From Alkalihalobacillus trypoxylicola (lineage in GTDB: Bacteria; Bacillota; Bacilli; Bacillales; Bacillaceae_D): a stretch of 64,000 nt of DNA. Location: the NCBI RefSeq assembly GCF_001590785.1, contig NZ_LTAO01000034.1:3535-67534 (forward strand). Reading direction: 5' to 3'. Below are positions 39,643-50,900 of the stretch, piece after piece. Every line of letters begins with the position of its first letter. Position 1 is the first letter of the stretch. Under the pieces are notes generated by a model that saw nothing but the letters and a program-made list of their open reading frames with translations, ran no database searches and was not told where the DNA came from. The translations under genes and the position numbers were made by a program.

Positions 39643-40605
39643 ATGGACTTGATGCAAATTCTTGCACTTGTTGTCCCAGCAGCTATATATGCTGGTGTTC
39701 CTCTTGTTCTAACCGGGTTAGGCGGATTATTTAGTGAGCGAGCTGGGATCGTTAATATAGGTTTAGAAGGTTTAATGATTATAGGAGCATTTGTTGGAAT
39801 TGTTACGACTTTAATGTTAGAAGCCAGTGGTTTAGGCGTTGCTTCAACATGGATTGCTTTGCTTATAGCTGCTATTGTAGGTGCAGTATTCTCTTTATTC
39901 CATGCGGTCGCCTCTATTGCCTTTAGAGCCGATCAAATAGTAAGTGGTGTTGCTTTAAATTTCCTTGCTTTAGGAATAACAGTCTTTTTAACAAGATTGA
40001 TTTTTGATAAAGGTCAAACGGATTATATTCAAAATCGAATTTTCCGATTGGATGTACCTGTACTAAGTGATATTCCTTTAATAGGGCCATTATTTTTCTC
40101 AAATGCTTATTTAACCTCTTATATGGCTATTTTATTAGTGCTAGTTGTCTACTATATCGTATTTTATACTCCTTTTGGCCTCAGACTTCGTTCCGTTGGA
40201 GAACATCCGATGGCCGCTGATACGATGGGGATTAATGTAAATAAAATGCGTTATATAGCTGTTATGCTGAGTGGGGCGTTTGGAGCACTTGGTGGAGCTG
40301 TGTTTGCGGTTACCGTTTCTGGAAATTTTTCTGGTACAACGATTGTTGGGCAAGGGTTTATGGCGTTAGCTGCCTTGATATTTGGTAAATGGAACCCTCT
40401 TGGTGTATTAGGAGCAGCCTTATTCTTTGGTTTGGCTCAAGCATTAAGTATCACGGGTGGTCAAATTCCATTATTATCAGAAGTCCCACCAGTATTCTTA
40501 TTAATAGCACCATATGTATTAACGATTATTGCTTTAATGGGCTTTGTTGGAAAATCGGCTGCTCCAAAAGCAAGTGGTAAACCTTATATAAAAGGTTCAA
40601 GATAA
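39643..40605 (+). CDS. nupQ: Nucleoside ABC importer permease 2
   Basis: The second BPD_transp_2 permease, the YufQ/NupQ type. GLFSERAGIVNIGLEGLM parallels the sister permease, and the coupling loop is RLRSVGEHPMAADTMGINVNKMRY. Roughly nine membrane segments. Its ATG follows the stop of the previous gene without a gap, with AAGGAGGG inside the end of that gene. The length is 320 residues. Last gene of the importer operon. Confidence 0.92.
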   Translation: MDLMQILALVVPAAIYAGVPLVLTGLGGLFSERAGIVNIGLEGLMIIGAFVGIVTTLMLEASGLGVASTWIALLIAAIVGAVFSLFHAVASIAFRADQIVSGVALNFLALGITVFLTRLIFDKGQTDYIQNRIFRLDVPVLSDIPLIGPLFFSNAYLTSYMAILLVLVVYYIVFYTPFGLRLRSVGEHPMAADTMGINVNKMRYIAVMLSGAFGALGGAVFAVTVSGNFSGTTIVGQGFMALAALIFGKWNPLGVLGAALFFGLAQALSITGGQIPLLSEVPPVFLLIAPYVLTIIALMGFVGKSAAPKASGKPYIKGSR

Positions 40606-40623
40606 AAAATATACAAACAAAAC

Positions 40624-40666
40624 GAAGTTGGATGACAAGATATAGTCATCTAACTTTTTTTTTATA
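40624..40666 (+). terminator. Terminator of the nucleoside importer operon
   Basis: AAGTTGGATGAC and GTCATCTAACTT pair (one G-U) around AAGATATA, followed by eight or more T residues. Confidence 0.92.
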
Positions 40667-40814
40667 AAATGATAGTAGGATTACCTCTGTTACTCATATT
40701 TCTAATAAAGTGAGGGATGTAATGATGTGTAGTGGGTGTATACACAAGCAATGAGATGTGCGACCTTCATTTGATAAAGGGCTGAATGTGAACAACCTCA
40801 ACGAAATGACATAA

Positions 40815-41000
40815 CCTAGCTGGAGCAAGACACGGAGACTAGCATTGGAACAAGTGTCGATATTGACACTTGTTGAGGGGAAGTTCATTTGGTCGTAATT
40901 CTTCGAATCTGGAGTGTCTTAGCGGAGAGAACAGTTGGACCACCTAACATTTGTAGAATTGCTTATTCATGTGTAAGGTATTATTCTATGGGAAGCTTAT
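40815..41000 (+). repeat. Interspersed repeat family B, copy B2 (diverged)
   Basis: The outer arms AAGACAC (40828-40834) and GTGTCTT (40915-40921) are the same as in the 62.6 kb copy, and CGGAGACT and TTTGTAGAAT are shared with B1. The centre is different: AACAAGTGTC (40850-40859) and GACACTTGTT (40866-40875) form a new perfect 10-bp stem. The rest of the 560-nt gap between the importer and gatC shows no gene. Confidence 0.65.
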
Positions 41001-41165
41001 AGCCGGGTATTAAAACACACATCAGTGGTGAAGATTTTAACTAAAGGTTCATTTTAAACTAAACAAAAGGTATTCTAAAATGCACGCTCTGTTGCCTATA
41101 GAGGTGTAATTTGGTATCATTAAAAATATTGTCAAGTGCTCTAATTAGAAGGGGTGAAGCTAGTA

Positions 41166-41456
41166 ATGTCTCAAATTACGAAAGATCAAGTAAAGCATGT
41201 GGCACATTTAGCACGACTTGCGATAACGGAAGAAGAAGCTGAAATGTTCACAGAGCAATTGGATAACATCATTTCTTTTGCTGAACAATTGAATGAGCTC
41301 GATACAGAGGGAGTAGAACCAACAACACATGTTTTAAACATGACAAATGTATTGCGTGAAGACAAACCTGATAAAGGTTTACCAGTGGAAGAAGTTTTAA
41401 AGAATGCACCGGACCATGAAGATGGACAAGTTAGAGTTCCATCTATTTTAGATTAA
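41166..41456 (+). CDS. gatC: Asp-tRNA(Asn)/Glu-tRNA(Gln) amidotransferase subunit C
   Basis: The small stabilising subunit of the GatCAB transamidosome. [21 protein letters not shown] and the C-terminal [22 protein letters not shown] are the GatC patterns. AAGGGGTG lies 8 nt before ATG 41166, which is preferred over the in-frame GTG at 41154 that overlaps that site. The length is 96 residues. First of gatC-gatA-gatB. Confidence 0.96.
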   Translation: MSQITKDQVKHVAHLARLAITEEEAEMFTEQLDNIISFAEQLNELDTEGVEPTTHVLNMTNVLREDKPDKGLPVEEVLKNAPDHEDGQVRVPSILD

Positions 41457-41471
41457 GGAGGGTAGACTGAT

Positions 41472-42929
41472 ATGTCCTTATTTGACTTACCTATGTCGGA
41501 GCTTCATAGTAAGCTCCATAATAAAGAATTAAAAGTAACAGATTTAGTTGATGAATCATATAAACGAATTAACCAGGTCGAGGATAAAGTAAAAGCCTTT
41601 GTCACATTAGATGAAGAAAAGGCACGTACATATGCAGCGGAGCTCGATGAAGCTTTAGGAACTGACCGCTCTTTTGGGACACTTTTTGGGATGCCTATAG
41701 GAGTTAAGGATAATATTGTCACGAAAAATCTTCGAACAACTTGTTCAAGTAAAATTTTAGAAAATTTCAATCCTATTTATGACGGAACTGTTGTTCAAAA
41801 GTTAAAAAGTGCAGAAGCAGTAACAATTGGTAAATTAAACATGGATGAATTTGCGATGGGCTCTTCAACAGAGAACTCTAGCTACCAATTGACAAGAAAC
41901 CCTTGGAATCTTGATTATGTTCCTGGAGGTTCAAGTGGTGGATCAGCAGCAGCTGTTGCCGCTGGAGAAGTTCCATTTTCTTTAGGTTCAGATACAGGTG
42001 GTTCGATTCGTCAGCCGGCTGCTTATTGTGGAGTAGTAGGGTTAAAGCCAACTTATGGTCGAGTTTCACGATATGGATTAGTTGCATTTGCCTCATCTCT
42101 AGATCAAATCGGACCGATAACGCGAAATGTTGCTGATAACGCCTATTTATTACAAGCTATCTCGGGTAAAGACCCAATGGATTCTACTTCTGCTAACGTC
42201 GATGTTCCAAACTTTGCTAGTAAGCTTGAAGAAGGAGTTAAAGGATTAAAAATTGCCGTTCCTCGTGAGTATTTGGGAGATGGAATTGATAAAGAAGTAG
42301 CCGATTCCGTACATGAGGCTTTAAAAATCCTTGAAAAAGAAGGAGCAACGTGGGAAGAGGTATCACTACCTCATTCTAAATATGCGTTAGCTACCTATTA
42401 TTTAATTTCATCATCTGAAGCTTCTGCAAACCTTTCAAGATTTGACGGTGTCCGCTATGGCTATCGTTCAGATGATGCCGATAATTTATTAGAGATGTAT
42501 AAAAAAACTCGTGCAGAAGGTTTCGGAGATGAAGTGAAGCGACGTATTATGCTTGGAACGTTTGCTTTAAGCTCGGGCTATTATGATGCTTATTATAAAA
42601 AAGCCCAAAAAGTAAGAACGTTGATTAAGCAGGACTTTGAAAAAATCTTCGAGGATTTTGATGTAATTTTAGGACCTACAACACCTACTGCGGCTTTTAA
42701 AATAGGTCAAAATACAAAGGATCCACTAACAATGTATGCGAATGATATTCTGACAATTCCTGTGAACTTAGCGGGTGTTCCGGGTATTTCCGTACCTTGT
42801 GGATTTAAAGATGGTCTTCCACTCGGGCTTCAAATTATCGGAAAGCACTTTGATGAAGCAACCGTTTATCGAGTTGCGAATGCTTATGAAAATGCAACAG
42901 ACTATTATAAACAAAAGCCAGAACTGTAA
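41472..42929 (+). CDS. gatA: Asp-tRNA(Asn)/Glu-tRNA(Gln) amidotransferase subunit A
   Basis: The glutaminase subunit of the amidase-signature family. The Ser-cisSer-Lys triad is within GVKDNIV and [15 protein letters not shown]...[11 protein letters not shown]. It releases ammonia for amidation of misacylated tRNA. GGAGGG precedes the start. The length of 485 residues is normal. Confidence 0.97.
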   Translation: MSLFDLPMSELHSKLHNKELKVTDLVDESYKRINQVEDKVKAFVTLDEEKARTYAAELDEALGTDRSFGTLFGMPIGVKDNIVTKNLRTTCSSKILENFNPIYDGTVVQKLKSAEAVTIGKLNMDEFAMGSSTENSSYQLTRNPWNLDYVPGGSSGGSAAAVAAGEVPFSLGSDTGGSIRQPAAYCGVVGLKPTYGRVSRYGLVAFASSLDQIGPITRNVADNAYLLQAISGKDPMDSTSANVDVPNFASKLEEGVKGLKIAVPREYLGDGIDKEVADSVHEALKILEKEGATWEEVSLPHSKYALATYYLISSSEASANLSRFDGVRYGYRSDDADNLLEMYKKTRAEGFGDEVKRRIMLGTFALSSGYYDAYYKKAQKVRTLIKQDFEKIFEDFDVILGPTTPTAAFKIGQNTKDPLTMYANDILTIPVNLAGVPGISVPCGFKDGLPLGLQIIGKHFDEATVYRVANAYENATDYYKQKPEL

Positions 42930-42944
42930 GGGGTGAAAGAAGCG

Positions 42945-44375
42945 ATGAATTTTGAAACTGTAATTGGACTCGAGGTCCATGTTGAATTAAAGACTGAATC
43001 AAAAATCTTCTCCGCTAGCCCTAATCATTTTGGTTCTGAACCGAACTCAAATACGAGCGTGATTGATTTAGGCTATCCAGGAGTTCTTCCTGTTTTAAAT
43101 AAAGCAGCTGTTGAATTTGGAATGAAGGCTGCGATGGCTTTAAACTGTCAAGTAGCAACAGATACTAAATTTGACCGAAAAAATTACTTTTATCCAGATA
43201 ATCCTAAGGCCTACCAAATTTCTCAATTCGATAAGCCAATCGGTGAGCACGGATGGATTGAAATTGAAGTGGATGGAAAGAAAAAGAAAATTGGTATTAC
43301 TCGTCTTCATTTAGAGGAAGATGCTGGTAAACTTATGCACTCTGGAAACGGTTATTCTTTAGTGGACTTTAACCGACAAGGGACGCCATTAATTGAAATT
43401 GTCTCAGAGCCAGATATTAGAACGCCAGAGGAGGCTTATGCTTACCTAGAGAAATTAAAAGCGATTATCCAATTTGCGGGAGTTTCAGATTGTAAAATGG
43501 AAGAAGGATCGCTACGTTGTGATGCCAATATTTCTCTTCGTCCAGTAGGACAAGAAAAGTTCGGGACGAAAGCTGAATTGAAAAACTTAAATTCTTTTAC
43601 CTTTGTTCGTAAAGGTTTAGAATATGAAGAAAAACGTCAAGAGCAAGTACTTTTATCAGGTGGAATCATAGAGCAGGAAACTCGCCGTTTTGATGAATCC
43701 ACAGGAAAGACGATTTTAATGCGAGTGAAAGAAGGCTCAGACGATTATCGTTATTTCCCAGAGCCTGATTTAGTTGCTCTTCATATTGATGAGGAGTGGA
43801 AGGAAAGAGTTCGTGCCTCCATCCCTGAGTTACCTGATGCACGAAAAGCAAGATATGTAGAAGAGCTAGGTTTACCTGCTTATGATGCAATGGTATTGAC
43901 ATTAACGAAAGAAATGTCTGACTTCTTTGAAGAAACGGTATCTAAGGGTGGGGACGCTAAGCTATCTTCCAATTGGTTAATGGGAGAAGTATCTGCTTAT
44001 TTAAATGCTGAACAGAAAGAGCTTCAGGATGTCGCTCTTACTCCTGAAGGGTTAGCGAAAATGATTCAGCTCATTCAAAAAGGGACGATTTCATCTAAAA
44101 TTGCTAAAAAGGTCTTTAAAGACTTGATTGAAAAAGGTGGAGACCCTGAGGATATTGTGAAGGAAAAAGGTCTTGTTCAAATCTCTGATGAAGGTGAATT
44201 ATTAAAGATGGTTACAGAGGTTTTAGACCAAAATCAACAGTCCATTGAAGATTTTAAAAATGGTAAGGATCGTGCAATAGGATTCCTTGTTGGACAAATC
44301 ATGAAGGCTTCAAAAGGAAAAGCGAATCCTCCTATGGTTAATAAGTTACTATTAGAAGAGATGAAAAAAAGATAA
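42945..44375 (+). CDS. gatB: Asp-tRNA(Asn)/Glu-tRNA(Gln) amidotransferase subunit B
   Basis: The kinase/amidation subunit that activates and amidates the tRNA-bound Glu or Asp. It shows [14 protein letters not shown], the signature [18 protein letters not shown], and a C-terminal YqeY-like helical tail ending [23 protein letters not shown] 42945 has AAGGGGTG 9 nt upstream. The length is 476 residues, as in B. subtilis. The terminator follows. Confidence 0.97.
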   Translation: MNFETVIGLEVHVELKTESKIFSASPNHFGSEPNSNTSVIDLGYPGVLPVLNKAAVEFGMKAAMALNCQVATDTKFDRKNYFYPDNPKAYQISQFDKPIGEHGWIEIEVDGKKKKIGITRLHLEEDAGKLMHSGNGYSLVDFNRQGTPLIEIVSEPDIRTPEEAYAYLEKLKAIIQFAGVSDCKMEEGSLRCDANISLRPVGQEKFGTKAELKNLNSFTFVRKGLEYEEKRQEQVLLSGGIIEQETRRFDESTGKTILMRVKEGSDDYRYFPEPDLVALHIDEEWKERVRASIPELPDARKARYVEELGLPAYDAMVLTLTKEMSDFFEETVSKGGDAKLSSNWLMGEVSAYLNAEQKELQDVALTPEGLAKMIQLIQKGTISSKIAKKVFKDLIEKGGDPEDIVKEKGLVQISDEGELLKMVTEVLDQNQQSIEDFKNGKDRAIGFLVGQIMKASKGKANPPMVNKLLLEEMKKR

Positions 44376-44389
44376 AAAGGTTTTATCAT

Positions 44390-44432
44390 AAGCTACTGCT
44401 TCCCTCTGGGATGAAGTAGCTTTTTATTTTTG
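44390..44432 (+). terminator. Terminator after gatB
   Basis: AAGCTACTGCTTCCC and GGGATGAAGTAGCTT pair with a small internal mismatch around TCTG, then TTTATTTTT. Confidence 0.88.
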
Positions 44433-44450
44433 TAAGAATGTAAGAAAAAC

Positions 44451-44489
44451 TATATCGTAAAATAAGAATATATCGTATAATAAGATATA
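44451..44489. promoter_or_regulatory. Promoter and candidate MarR operator
   Basis: TATATCGTA occurs twice (44451-44459 and 44469-44477), and the second copy forms the inverted repeat TATATC-9 nt-GATATA (44469-44489), which contains a TATAAT-like -10. Sites of this kind over a promoter are typical for autoregulated MarR-family genes. Confidence 0.55.
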
Positions 44490-44523
44490 AAAATAAATGA
44501 TAGATTTACTAGGAGGAAACAGA

Positions 44524-44934
44524 ATGGATAGGCTCAATCAATTAAACACAAATTGGACAGATATATATTATCATTTACGCTATAGTCATGATGAGAAAAT
44601 AAGCCATCAAAGTATTCGAATATTACAAGTGATAGAGAAAGAAGATGAAGTAGGTATTAAATTAATTGCTCAATGTTTGCAAGTTTCACAAAATACAGCT
44701 TCAGAGCATGTAAAACGACTCATTGAAAAAGAGTATATTTATAAAACGAGGAGCTCAGTAGATGAGAGAAGAGTGATACTTAAACTTACTGCTTTAGGAA
44801 CAGAGGTCCTACATAGGCATTCAAGATTAGATAAAGAAAAGCTTCAATTGATTTTTGATAAACTTACCGATGCTGAAGCACAAAGTATTTTGCAGGCATT
44901 TCAGCTATTAAAGCAAAAGGCTGTAGAGAAGTGA
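44524..44934 (+). CDS. MarR-family transcriptional regulator
   Basis: A winged-helix regulator of 136 residues: helix-turn-helix GIKLIAQCLQVSQNTASEHVKRLIEKEYI and the wing RSSVDERRVILKLT with conserved D-x-R. A perfect AGGAGG lies 7 nt before ATG 44524. The stop overlaps the start of the membrane-protein gene (TGATG), suggesting they act together. The probable operator lies just upstream. The ligand is unknown. Confidence 0.88.
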   Translation: MDRLNQLNTNWTDIYYHLRYSHDEKISHQSIRILQVIEKEDEVGIKLIAQCLQVSQNTASEHVKRLIEKEYIYKTRSSVDERRVILKLTALGTEVLHRHSRLDKEKLQLIFDKLTDAEAQSILQAFQLLKQKAVEK

Positions 44935-45269
44935 TGTTCACTATCATAAAAATTTTAATCTCAGCAATGCTCATTGGAATCATAACGATGGTCGCTAATC
45001 GTTATCCAACCTATGGGGGAATTATTGCGGCACTTCCATTAGTGAGTATTTTGAGTATGATTTGGTTGCATGTTGCAGGTGAGCCGTTGCAAGCGATTGG
45101 GCAATTTGCGATAGGCGTTTTAAAAGGACTTCCAGCTACGATGGTCATGATGCTAATTATTGGAATAGCTCTTCAATATTCTGTCCCTCTTATATTCTCT
45201 TTAATGATAGGGGTTGTAGGATGGGCATTCTTTCTTTTTCTTCAGGATTTGGTATTAGGATTGATTTAG
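44934..45269 (+). CDS. DUF3147 family membrane protein
   Basis: A 111-residue protein of three to four hydrophobic segments, with the DUF3147-type core NRYPTYGGIIAALPLVSILSM. It begins with the ATG that overlaps the regulator's stop codon. Function is unknown; coupling to a MarR regulator suggests a stress- or efflux-related role, which is inference only. An alternative GTG start lies 3 nt upstream. Confidence 0.75.
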   Translation: MFTIIKILISAMLIGIITMVANRYPTYGGIIAALPLVSILSMIWLHVAGEPLQAIGQFAIGVLKGLPATMVMMLIIGIALQYSVPLIFSLMIGVVGWAFFLFLQDLVLGLI

Positions 45270-45407
45270 TATGCTAGCAACATTGATTTAATTTCTTCCA
45301 TTTTTATAGAAGTTTATTAAAAATTAATAGTATTAGATATAAAAATATAAATAAATCTTCCGATATAAATTTGGTCAGCAAAAAATGAGAAGGAAGTGCA
45401 ATAGAAT

Positions 45408-47105
45408 TTGAAGAGCATTCGACAAAAGTTATTAAGTGTATTTGGAGTAATTTTAGTCTTTTTTTTAGGACTATCGATTTTCATTATTTTTACGTTAGCC
45501 ATTTCAAATGAAAATATGAATACAATGAAGGAAGCAGATTTTAATAGATTATTATTACAGGAAGATATGTCTTATCATATTACAAATCGATTAGCGTTAG
45601 TAAGATCTTACTTACTAGTCGGTGATTTGAGTACCCTAAGCAGAATTAATGAAGCTAATGAAAGTATTGTTCAAATAGAGGCAGCATTAAATGAAATGGG
45701 CGAAGATGAAAGAGTTTCAGGAGCAATGCAGAAAGCTCATCAGTGGATGGATATTGTTGAAAATGAAGTATTTCCACTCTACGAAAGGAACGATATGGAA
45801 AGTGCTGTTACTTTGCTAAATGAAACCGTAACGCCACTAGCCCAAGAAATTCGTACAGATTTTCAATTACTCTCAGAAGTACAAAGAATTCATATGAATA
45901 CAACATTAGATGACAATTTTTCATTACTAGAAAGGTTACAGCTTATTGTCATAATAGCTGTTATCGCCATGTCTATAATCTTCATTGTCTTAATTTTATG
46001 GTTAGCATCTGCTATTACAAGACCATTAAAACAATTAGTAAAAGAAGCTGATTTAATTGCTAATAGTGACTTAACGAGTGAGGATATTACAATCAAAACG
46101 AAGGATGAATTGTTTGTTTTAGGACAATCTTTTAATAAAATGAAGCAGTCGTTAAAGCGCCTAATAACAGAATCAGTGAATGTTTCTGGGAATGTAGCAG
46201 CCTCTTCTCAGCAACTATCCGCTAGCTCTGAGGAGACTTCTGCAGCAACTAATCAAATAGCCGAAATTGTACAATCTTTATCTCAAAATGCCGAGAAAAG
46301 TGCAACGCTGTCCCAGAATAGTTTGGAATCCTCTGAACAAATGGTTCTAAGTGTGGAGCATATAACAAAAGCAACTCATTCCGTTCAGCATACGTCAAAG
46401 GAAATGGAAAACCGTTCGAATGACGGGAGAGAGATGATTCACAAGACCATTGAGCAAATGAACACGATTGATACAACGGTAGAAAGCACCACGAAAACAA
46501 TGGAAGAATTAGAAAAACAGGCTGAAAAAATCGGGACTATTTTAGATATGATCACCTCAATTTCAGAACAAACCAATTTGTTGTCATTAAATGCAGCCAT
46601 TGAAGCAGCTCGTGCTGGAGAAAGCGGAAAAGGCTTTGCTGTTGTAGCGAATGAAGTTCGAAAGCTTGCTGAGCAATCTAAACAATCAGTAACAGAAATT
46701 GATGACTTACTTTCAGGAATTCAAAATAAAACAACTGAAGCAGTTAGGCAAATGCAACAAGGACAGGAAGAAGTGACAAAAGGAACGGAGCTAATGAGAG
46801 ACGTTGATCATTCGTTTGGAGAAATCTCTCTTTCGATTTCTCAGGTAAACAAAGAGGTCGAAACCGTAGTAGCCTCTTCTGATAAAATTACGACTCAAAC
46901 AAAGCATCTCCAAAATCAAATGATCAGTTTAAAGAACTCGGCAAAGGTCACTTTAGAGGAAACAGAGGATGCAGTAGCAAATACCGAAGAACAACTATCT
47001 GCTATGGAGGAAGTTGCAGCTTCGGCGCAAATTTTATCTGATCTAGCAATAAACCTAAACGAAGAAATATCGATCTTTAAGGTAACAAAAAAGGGAAGTA
47101 AGTAA
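45408..47105 (+). CDS. Methyl-accepting chemotaxis protein
   Basis: A transmembrane chemoreceptor of 565 residues. TM1 is at about residues 11-33. A helical extracellular domain of the four-helix-bundle type follows. TM2 is at about 180-206, then HAMP, then the cytoplasmic coiled coil. The hairpin tip is [29 protein letters not shown], the CheA/CheW contact region. The start is TTG with AAGGAAG 11 nt upstream. It would relay an unknown signal to CheA; no chemotaxis genes are nearby. Confidence 0.92.
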   Translation: MKSIRQKLLSVFGVILVFFLGLSIFIIFTLAISNENMNTMKEADFNRLLLQEDMSYHITNRLALVRSYLLVGDLSTLSRINEANESIVQIEAALNEMGEDERVSGAMQKAHQWMDIVENEVFPLYERNDMESAVTLLNETVTPLAQEIRTDFQLLSEVQRIHMNTTLDDNFSLLERLQLIVIIAVIAMSIIFIVLILWLASAITRPLKQLVKEADLIANSDLTSEDITIKTKDELFVLGQSFNKMKQSLKRLITESVNVSGNVAASSQQLSASSEETSAATNQIAEIVQSLSQNAEKSATLSQNSLESSEQMVLSVEHITKATHSVQHTSKEMENRSNDGREMIHKTIEQMNTIDTTVESTTKTMEELEKQAEKIGTILDMITSISEQTNLLSLNAAIEAARAGESGKGFAVVANEVRKLAEQSKQSVTEIDDLLSGIQNKTTEAVRQMQQGQEEVTKGTELMRDVDHSFGEISLSISQVNKEVETVVASSDKITTQTKHLQNQMISLKNSAKVTLEETEDAVANTEEQLSAMEEVAASAQILSDLAINLNEEISIFKVTKKGSK

Positions 47106-47136
47106 GCTTATTATTTTAAAAATAGATGGAACAACC

Positions 47137-47184
47137 AAAACGAAGAACATCACGAAAAAAGGGGATGTTCTTCGTTTGTTTTTT
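47137..47184 (+). terminator. Terminator after the chemoreceptor gene
   Basis: AAACGAAGAACATC and GATGTTCTTCGTTT pair perfectly around a loop of about 12 nt, followed by GTTTTTT. Confidence 0.92.
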
Positions 47185-47339
47185 AGAAATCAAGGTGTAT
47201 TAATGATTGATGATTTCGATCTAGGATAGCGAAGGTTTTTCTTGTAACTAACTCAATATTAATCATATATTTGTTTTTATAATTCTGAATTTTAAACATC
47301 TTAACTTTGTTTTATTATTGAGTCCATTTCAAAATGGTC

Positions 47340-47505
47340 TTAAAAGTGAATGGTAGCTGGTGAGTGATTCCCAAAGGATGAGCGCCGTGTGAAGATCCAC
47401 TCTGACGACGCTCTGCATAGTCAGAGTTAGCTGAAGACAAGTCCTTGGGAAAGCATCTACCTAAAGTGGAAATCAAAACCTAATCGCTCGATTTTCATTA
47501 TAAAG
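47340..47505 (+). repeat. Interspersed repeat family A, tandem copy A5
   Basis: First of three head-to-tail units at a 189-bp period. Its 5' end is slightly diverged (GGTAGCTGGTGAGTGATTCCC), the rest matches: GTGTGAAGATCCACTCTGACGACG, CTTGGGAAAGCATCTACCTA, CTAATCGCTCGATTTTCATTATAAAG. Confidence 0.9.
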
Positions 47506-47531
47506 ATGTATTGAATGCTTGCGAAATCACA

Positions 47532-47694
47532 CATTGATTGAAACGGTAGGTAGTGACTCCCAAAGGAAGAGCGCAGTGTGAAGATCCACTCTGACGACGC
47601 TCTGCATAGTCAGAGTTAGCTGAAGACAAGCCCTTGGGAAAGCATCTACCTAAAGTGAAAATCAAAACCTAACCGCTCGATTTCCATTATAAAG
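47532..47694 (+). repeat. Interspersed repeat family A, tandem copy A6
   Basis: The most regular unit: ATTGATTGAAACGGTAGGTAG, GACTCCCAAAGGAAGAGCG, inner hairpin CTCTGACGACG...TAGTCAGAG, GACAAGCCCTTGGGAAAGC, ATCTACCTAAAGTG. It is joined to its neighbours by the spacer AAGATGTATTGAATGCTTGCG found after both A5 and A6. Confidence 0.92.
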
Positions 47695-47720
47695 ATGTAT
47701 TGAATGCTTGCGAAATCACT

Positions 47721-47893
47721 TATTGATTGAAACGGTAGGTAGTGACTCCAAAAGGAAGAGCGCAGTGTGAAGATCCACTCTGACGAAGCTCAGCGTAGTC
47801 AGAGTTAGCTGAGGACAAGCCCTTGGGAAAGCATCTACCTAAAGTGAAAAGCAAAACCTAACCGCTCCGTCTTCATTAAAAAATGTTAATGAT
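47721..47893 (+). repeat. Interspersed repeat family A, tandem copy A7
   Basis: Third unit, with small changes: GACTCCAAAAGG for GACTCCCAAAGG and GCTCAGCGTAGTC for GCTCTGCATAGTC. It ends GATGAAATGGATT, matching the 3' boundary seen in copies A1 and A2. Together the three units fill most of the 889-nt gap before the sensor kinase gene. Confidence 0.9.
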
Positions 47894-47947
47894 GAAATGG
47901 ATTCATTTTAAAAATAACAAAAATGTTCTATGAACTTTCAAGAATAC

Positions 47948-47956
47948 TGCTATAAT
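47948..47956 (+). promoter_or_regulatory. Predicted extended -10 promoter of the sensor kinase gene
   Basis: TGCTATAAT is a perfect TG-n-TATAAT extended -10, 38 nt before the start codon, directly after the tandem A repeats. No clear -35 is seen. Confidence 0.55.
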
Positions 47957-47994
47957 TCTAACTATATAAGGGGAAAGTGGGAATATAGTCGCCA

Positions 47995-50900
47995 ATGAAG
48001 ACGAAATTAAGAGGTTATATCATAGGCAGTTTTTTTGTAGGGCTTGTTCTATTAAGTGTCCTAATGTTCAATATATTGAATACAAATGACCAAGAATTAC
48101 CGAGTGCTGAAGGTGGATACTTAGATTTAACAAAGGTTAGTTGGAATGAGGAAGGAGACAATCTGTTCAAATTAGACGGTGAATGGACGGTTTCTTTTAA
48201 TCAACTAGTTCAGTCTAATCAGATGGGTAACGAAGCTGATTTTATCACGACCCAAATTCCATCTTTATGGACAAGACAGCATGAAGATGTTGATAAATTT
48301 ACTAGTGCTACCTATCGGCTCTTGTTAAAGCTGCCTGAGGATGTTCAGCATTTTGCGATCAAAACGAACAATATACGAATGTCAAATTCATTGTATATGG
48401 ATGGAGAAAAAATAGGGCATAGTGGTTTACCAAAAGAAGATCACACCTATACCCCTGAAAACACACCGTATGTTGCTACTTTTACAACGGATGGTGGAGA
48501 AGTAGAATTATTATTGCATGTTGCTAACTTTGATTATGCAACAGGTGGCGGTATATTAAACTCACTGTATATTGGCGATATAGAAAGCATTTATAAGCTG
48601 AGAGAGCAATCTCTATTTTATGATTATGTAACCATTTCAGCCTTTTTAATTATCGGGCTCTTTTTTCTAGGATTCTATTTACATTTGAGGAAGCAAAGTA
48701 GCTTATTATATTTTTCTTTACTTTGTTTTAGCTTTGTCTTATTTTTTGCGACACATGGTGAGAAGGTTTTGTATGAATACTTTCCAAACATCTCTTATGC
48801 TTGGTTTCAGAGACTGCAGCACTCTTCTAATATTGTTGCCATTTTTCAATTACTCTTTTTTCAAAGACTGTTATCAGAGTATGCCATAAAAAGAATGGGA
48901 CAATGGCTCTTATATATAGGAATACTATTATCATTACTCATATTTTTACCGACTACTATTAATTCTATTTTCCAAAATGTACACGGAGCCTTTTTTTGTT
49001 TAGTTGTCGTCTATTTATTATTTATTCAAGTGAGAGCTATTGCCAATCGTACGACTGGTTCTACTTATTTATTATTTGGTTCTATCACTCTTCTTTTCTA
49101 TTTTATCGTGGCATCAGGAGAGATTATTGGCTATTCGCTCTTTAACTGGGCGCCACCATTTCTTCCTTTTATTTATTTGTTAACACTTGCTCTCTTTCTG
49201 GCACATCGATTAACAGATGCTTACCGAAGAAATGAAGAATTAACCCAAAAATTAGTAGAAGTAGATAAATTAAAGGATGAGTTTTTAGCAAAAACCTCCC
49301 ATGAATTTCGTACACCACTTTATGGCATGACGGCGATTTTACAAACTATGCTTTCAGATCAAGAGGGTAAGATGTTAACTCTTCATCAAAAGGAAAAAAT
49401 TAATACCGTTATGGCGAAAGTGAAGAGACTTTCAAGCTTAGTAAACGATATTTTAGATTTAACGAAATTAAAGCGTCGTGAACTTAATTTACATCTTGAA
49501 GAAGTTGATGTCTTTACGAATACGTATGTTATTTCTGAGGTGTTTTCATATCTTTATGAAAACATTGAAATAGAAGTATTGATTCAAAGGGGATTACCTT
49601 ATATTAAGGCCGATGAAAATCGTTTAAGACAGGTTCTTTATAATTTAATAGACAATGCAATGAAATATTCAAATTCTGGTAAAGTCCAAATTAACGCTCA
49701 AGTTATAAAGGATAAAATGATTATTTCGATTAAGGACAATGGAAAAGGAATTGAAGAAGATAGATTGCAAAGAATTTTCGATAACTACGAATATGATCAT
49801 GATGAAAAAGTGGCTGGTTTAGGGTTAGGGCTTAGTATTTCCAAGGAGCTAGTAGAGCTGCAGGGAGGTAGAATTTGGGTTGATTCTCAAGTTGGAGTTG
49901 GCTCCACCTTTTATTTTAGCTTGCCTGTAGTAGCCGAAAAACCGGAAAATCAGTCGCTGTTTAAAATACAACGAAAAGTGGAGGTTAAGGAACGAGCTCC
50001 ATTGATATTTCCTTATCGTGTAGGTGATCCTAAGGATAAGAAAGTGATTATTGCAGATGACAATCATTCCAACATTAAATTACTGGTAGATAGTTTGAAA
50101 GGTGAAGGCTACTATATTATTGCGGTCGATAACGGAAAAGATGCCTTACAACAGGTTTCTGAGAATCCCGATACGGATTTAGTCGTACTAGATATTATGA
50201 TGCCAAATATAAGTGGTTATGAGGTCTGTAAAAAAATTAGAGAAAGATATAATATGACAGAGCTTCCTGTATTAATGCTAACAGCCGCTATTTTAGCAGA
50301 TGACATTGTCGCAGCCTTTCAATCGGGCGCTAATGATTTTCTTCATAAACCGATAGATATTTCAGAGCTAAAAACGAGAATTAAAAATTTGCTACTAATG
50401 AAAGAAACCTCGAAGAATGCTTTAAATATGGAGGTCGCTTTTTTACAGGCCCAGATAAAACCACATTTTATTTATAATGTGCTTAACTCGATAATGTCAT
50501 TGAGCTATATTGATATGGAAAAAACAAGGAAATTGATTACTAATTTCGCTCAATTTTTAAGAGGAAGCTTTGTTTTTATGAATACAGACAAATGGATTCC
50601 TATTCAACAAGAGCTATCACTTGTAAATGCTTATATAGAAATTGAAAAAGCAAGATATCCGGACCAATTTGATTTTGAAATGAAGCTTGAAGAAGGGATA
50701 TCTGGATTCATTCCACCGTTGTTAATCCAGCCAATTGTAGAAAATGCGATTAGACACGGAATAGGAAATAAAAAGGGTCAAGGTAAAATACAATTGATCA
50801 TTCAAACGACAAAAGACTCTATTCATATTGATATAAACGATAATGGTGTAGGAATGAGTAAAGAGAGGTTGAGGGAAATAGAATCACTTAAGCATCATAA

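Noticed and set aside
40694-40888. 64-codon minus-strand open frame between the importer and gatC
   Set aside because: It overlaps repeat B2, has no ribosome binding site, and shows no recognisable motif.
47340-47893. CRISPR array
   Set aside because: The three units are 189-bp tandem palindromic repeats without unique spacers between short repeats; no cas genes are present.
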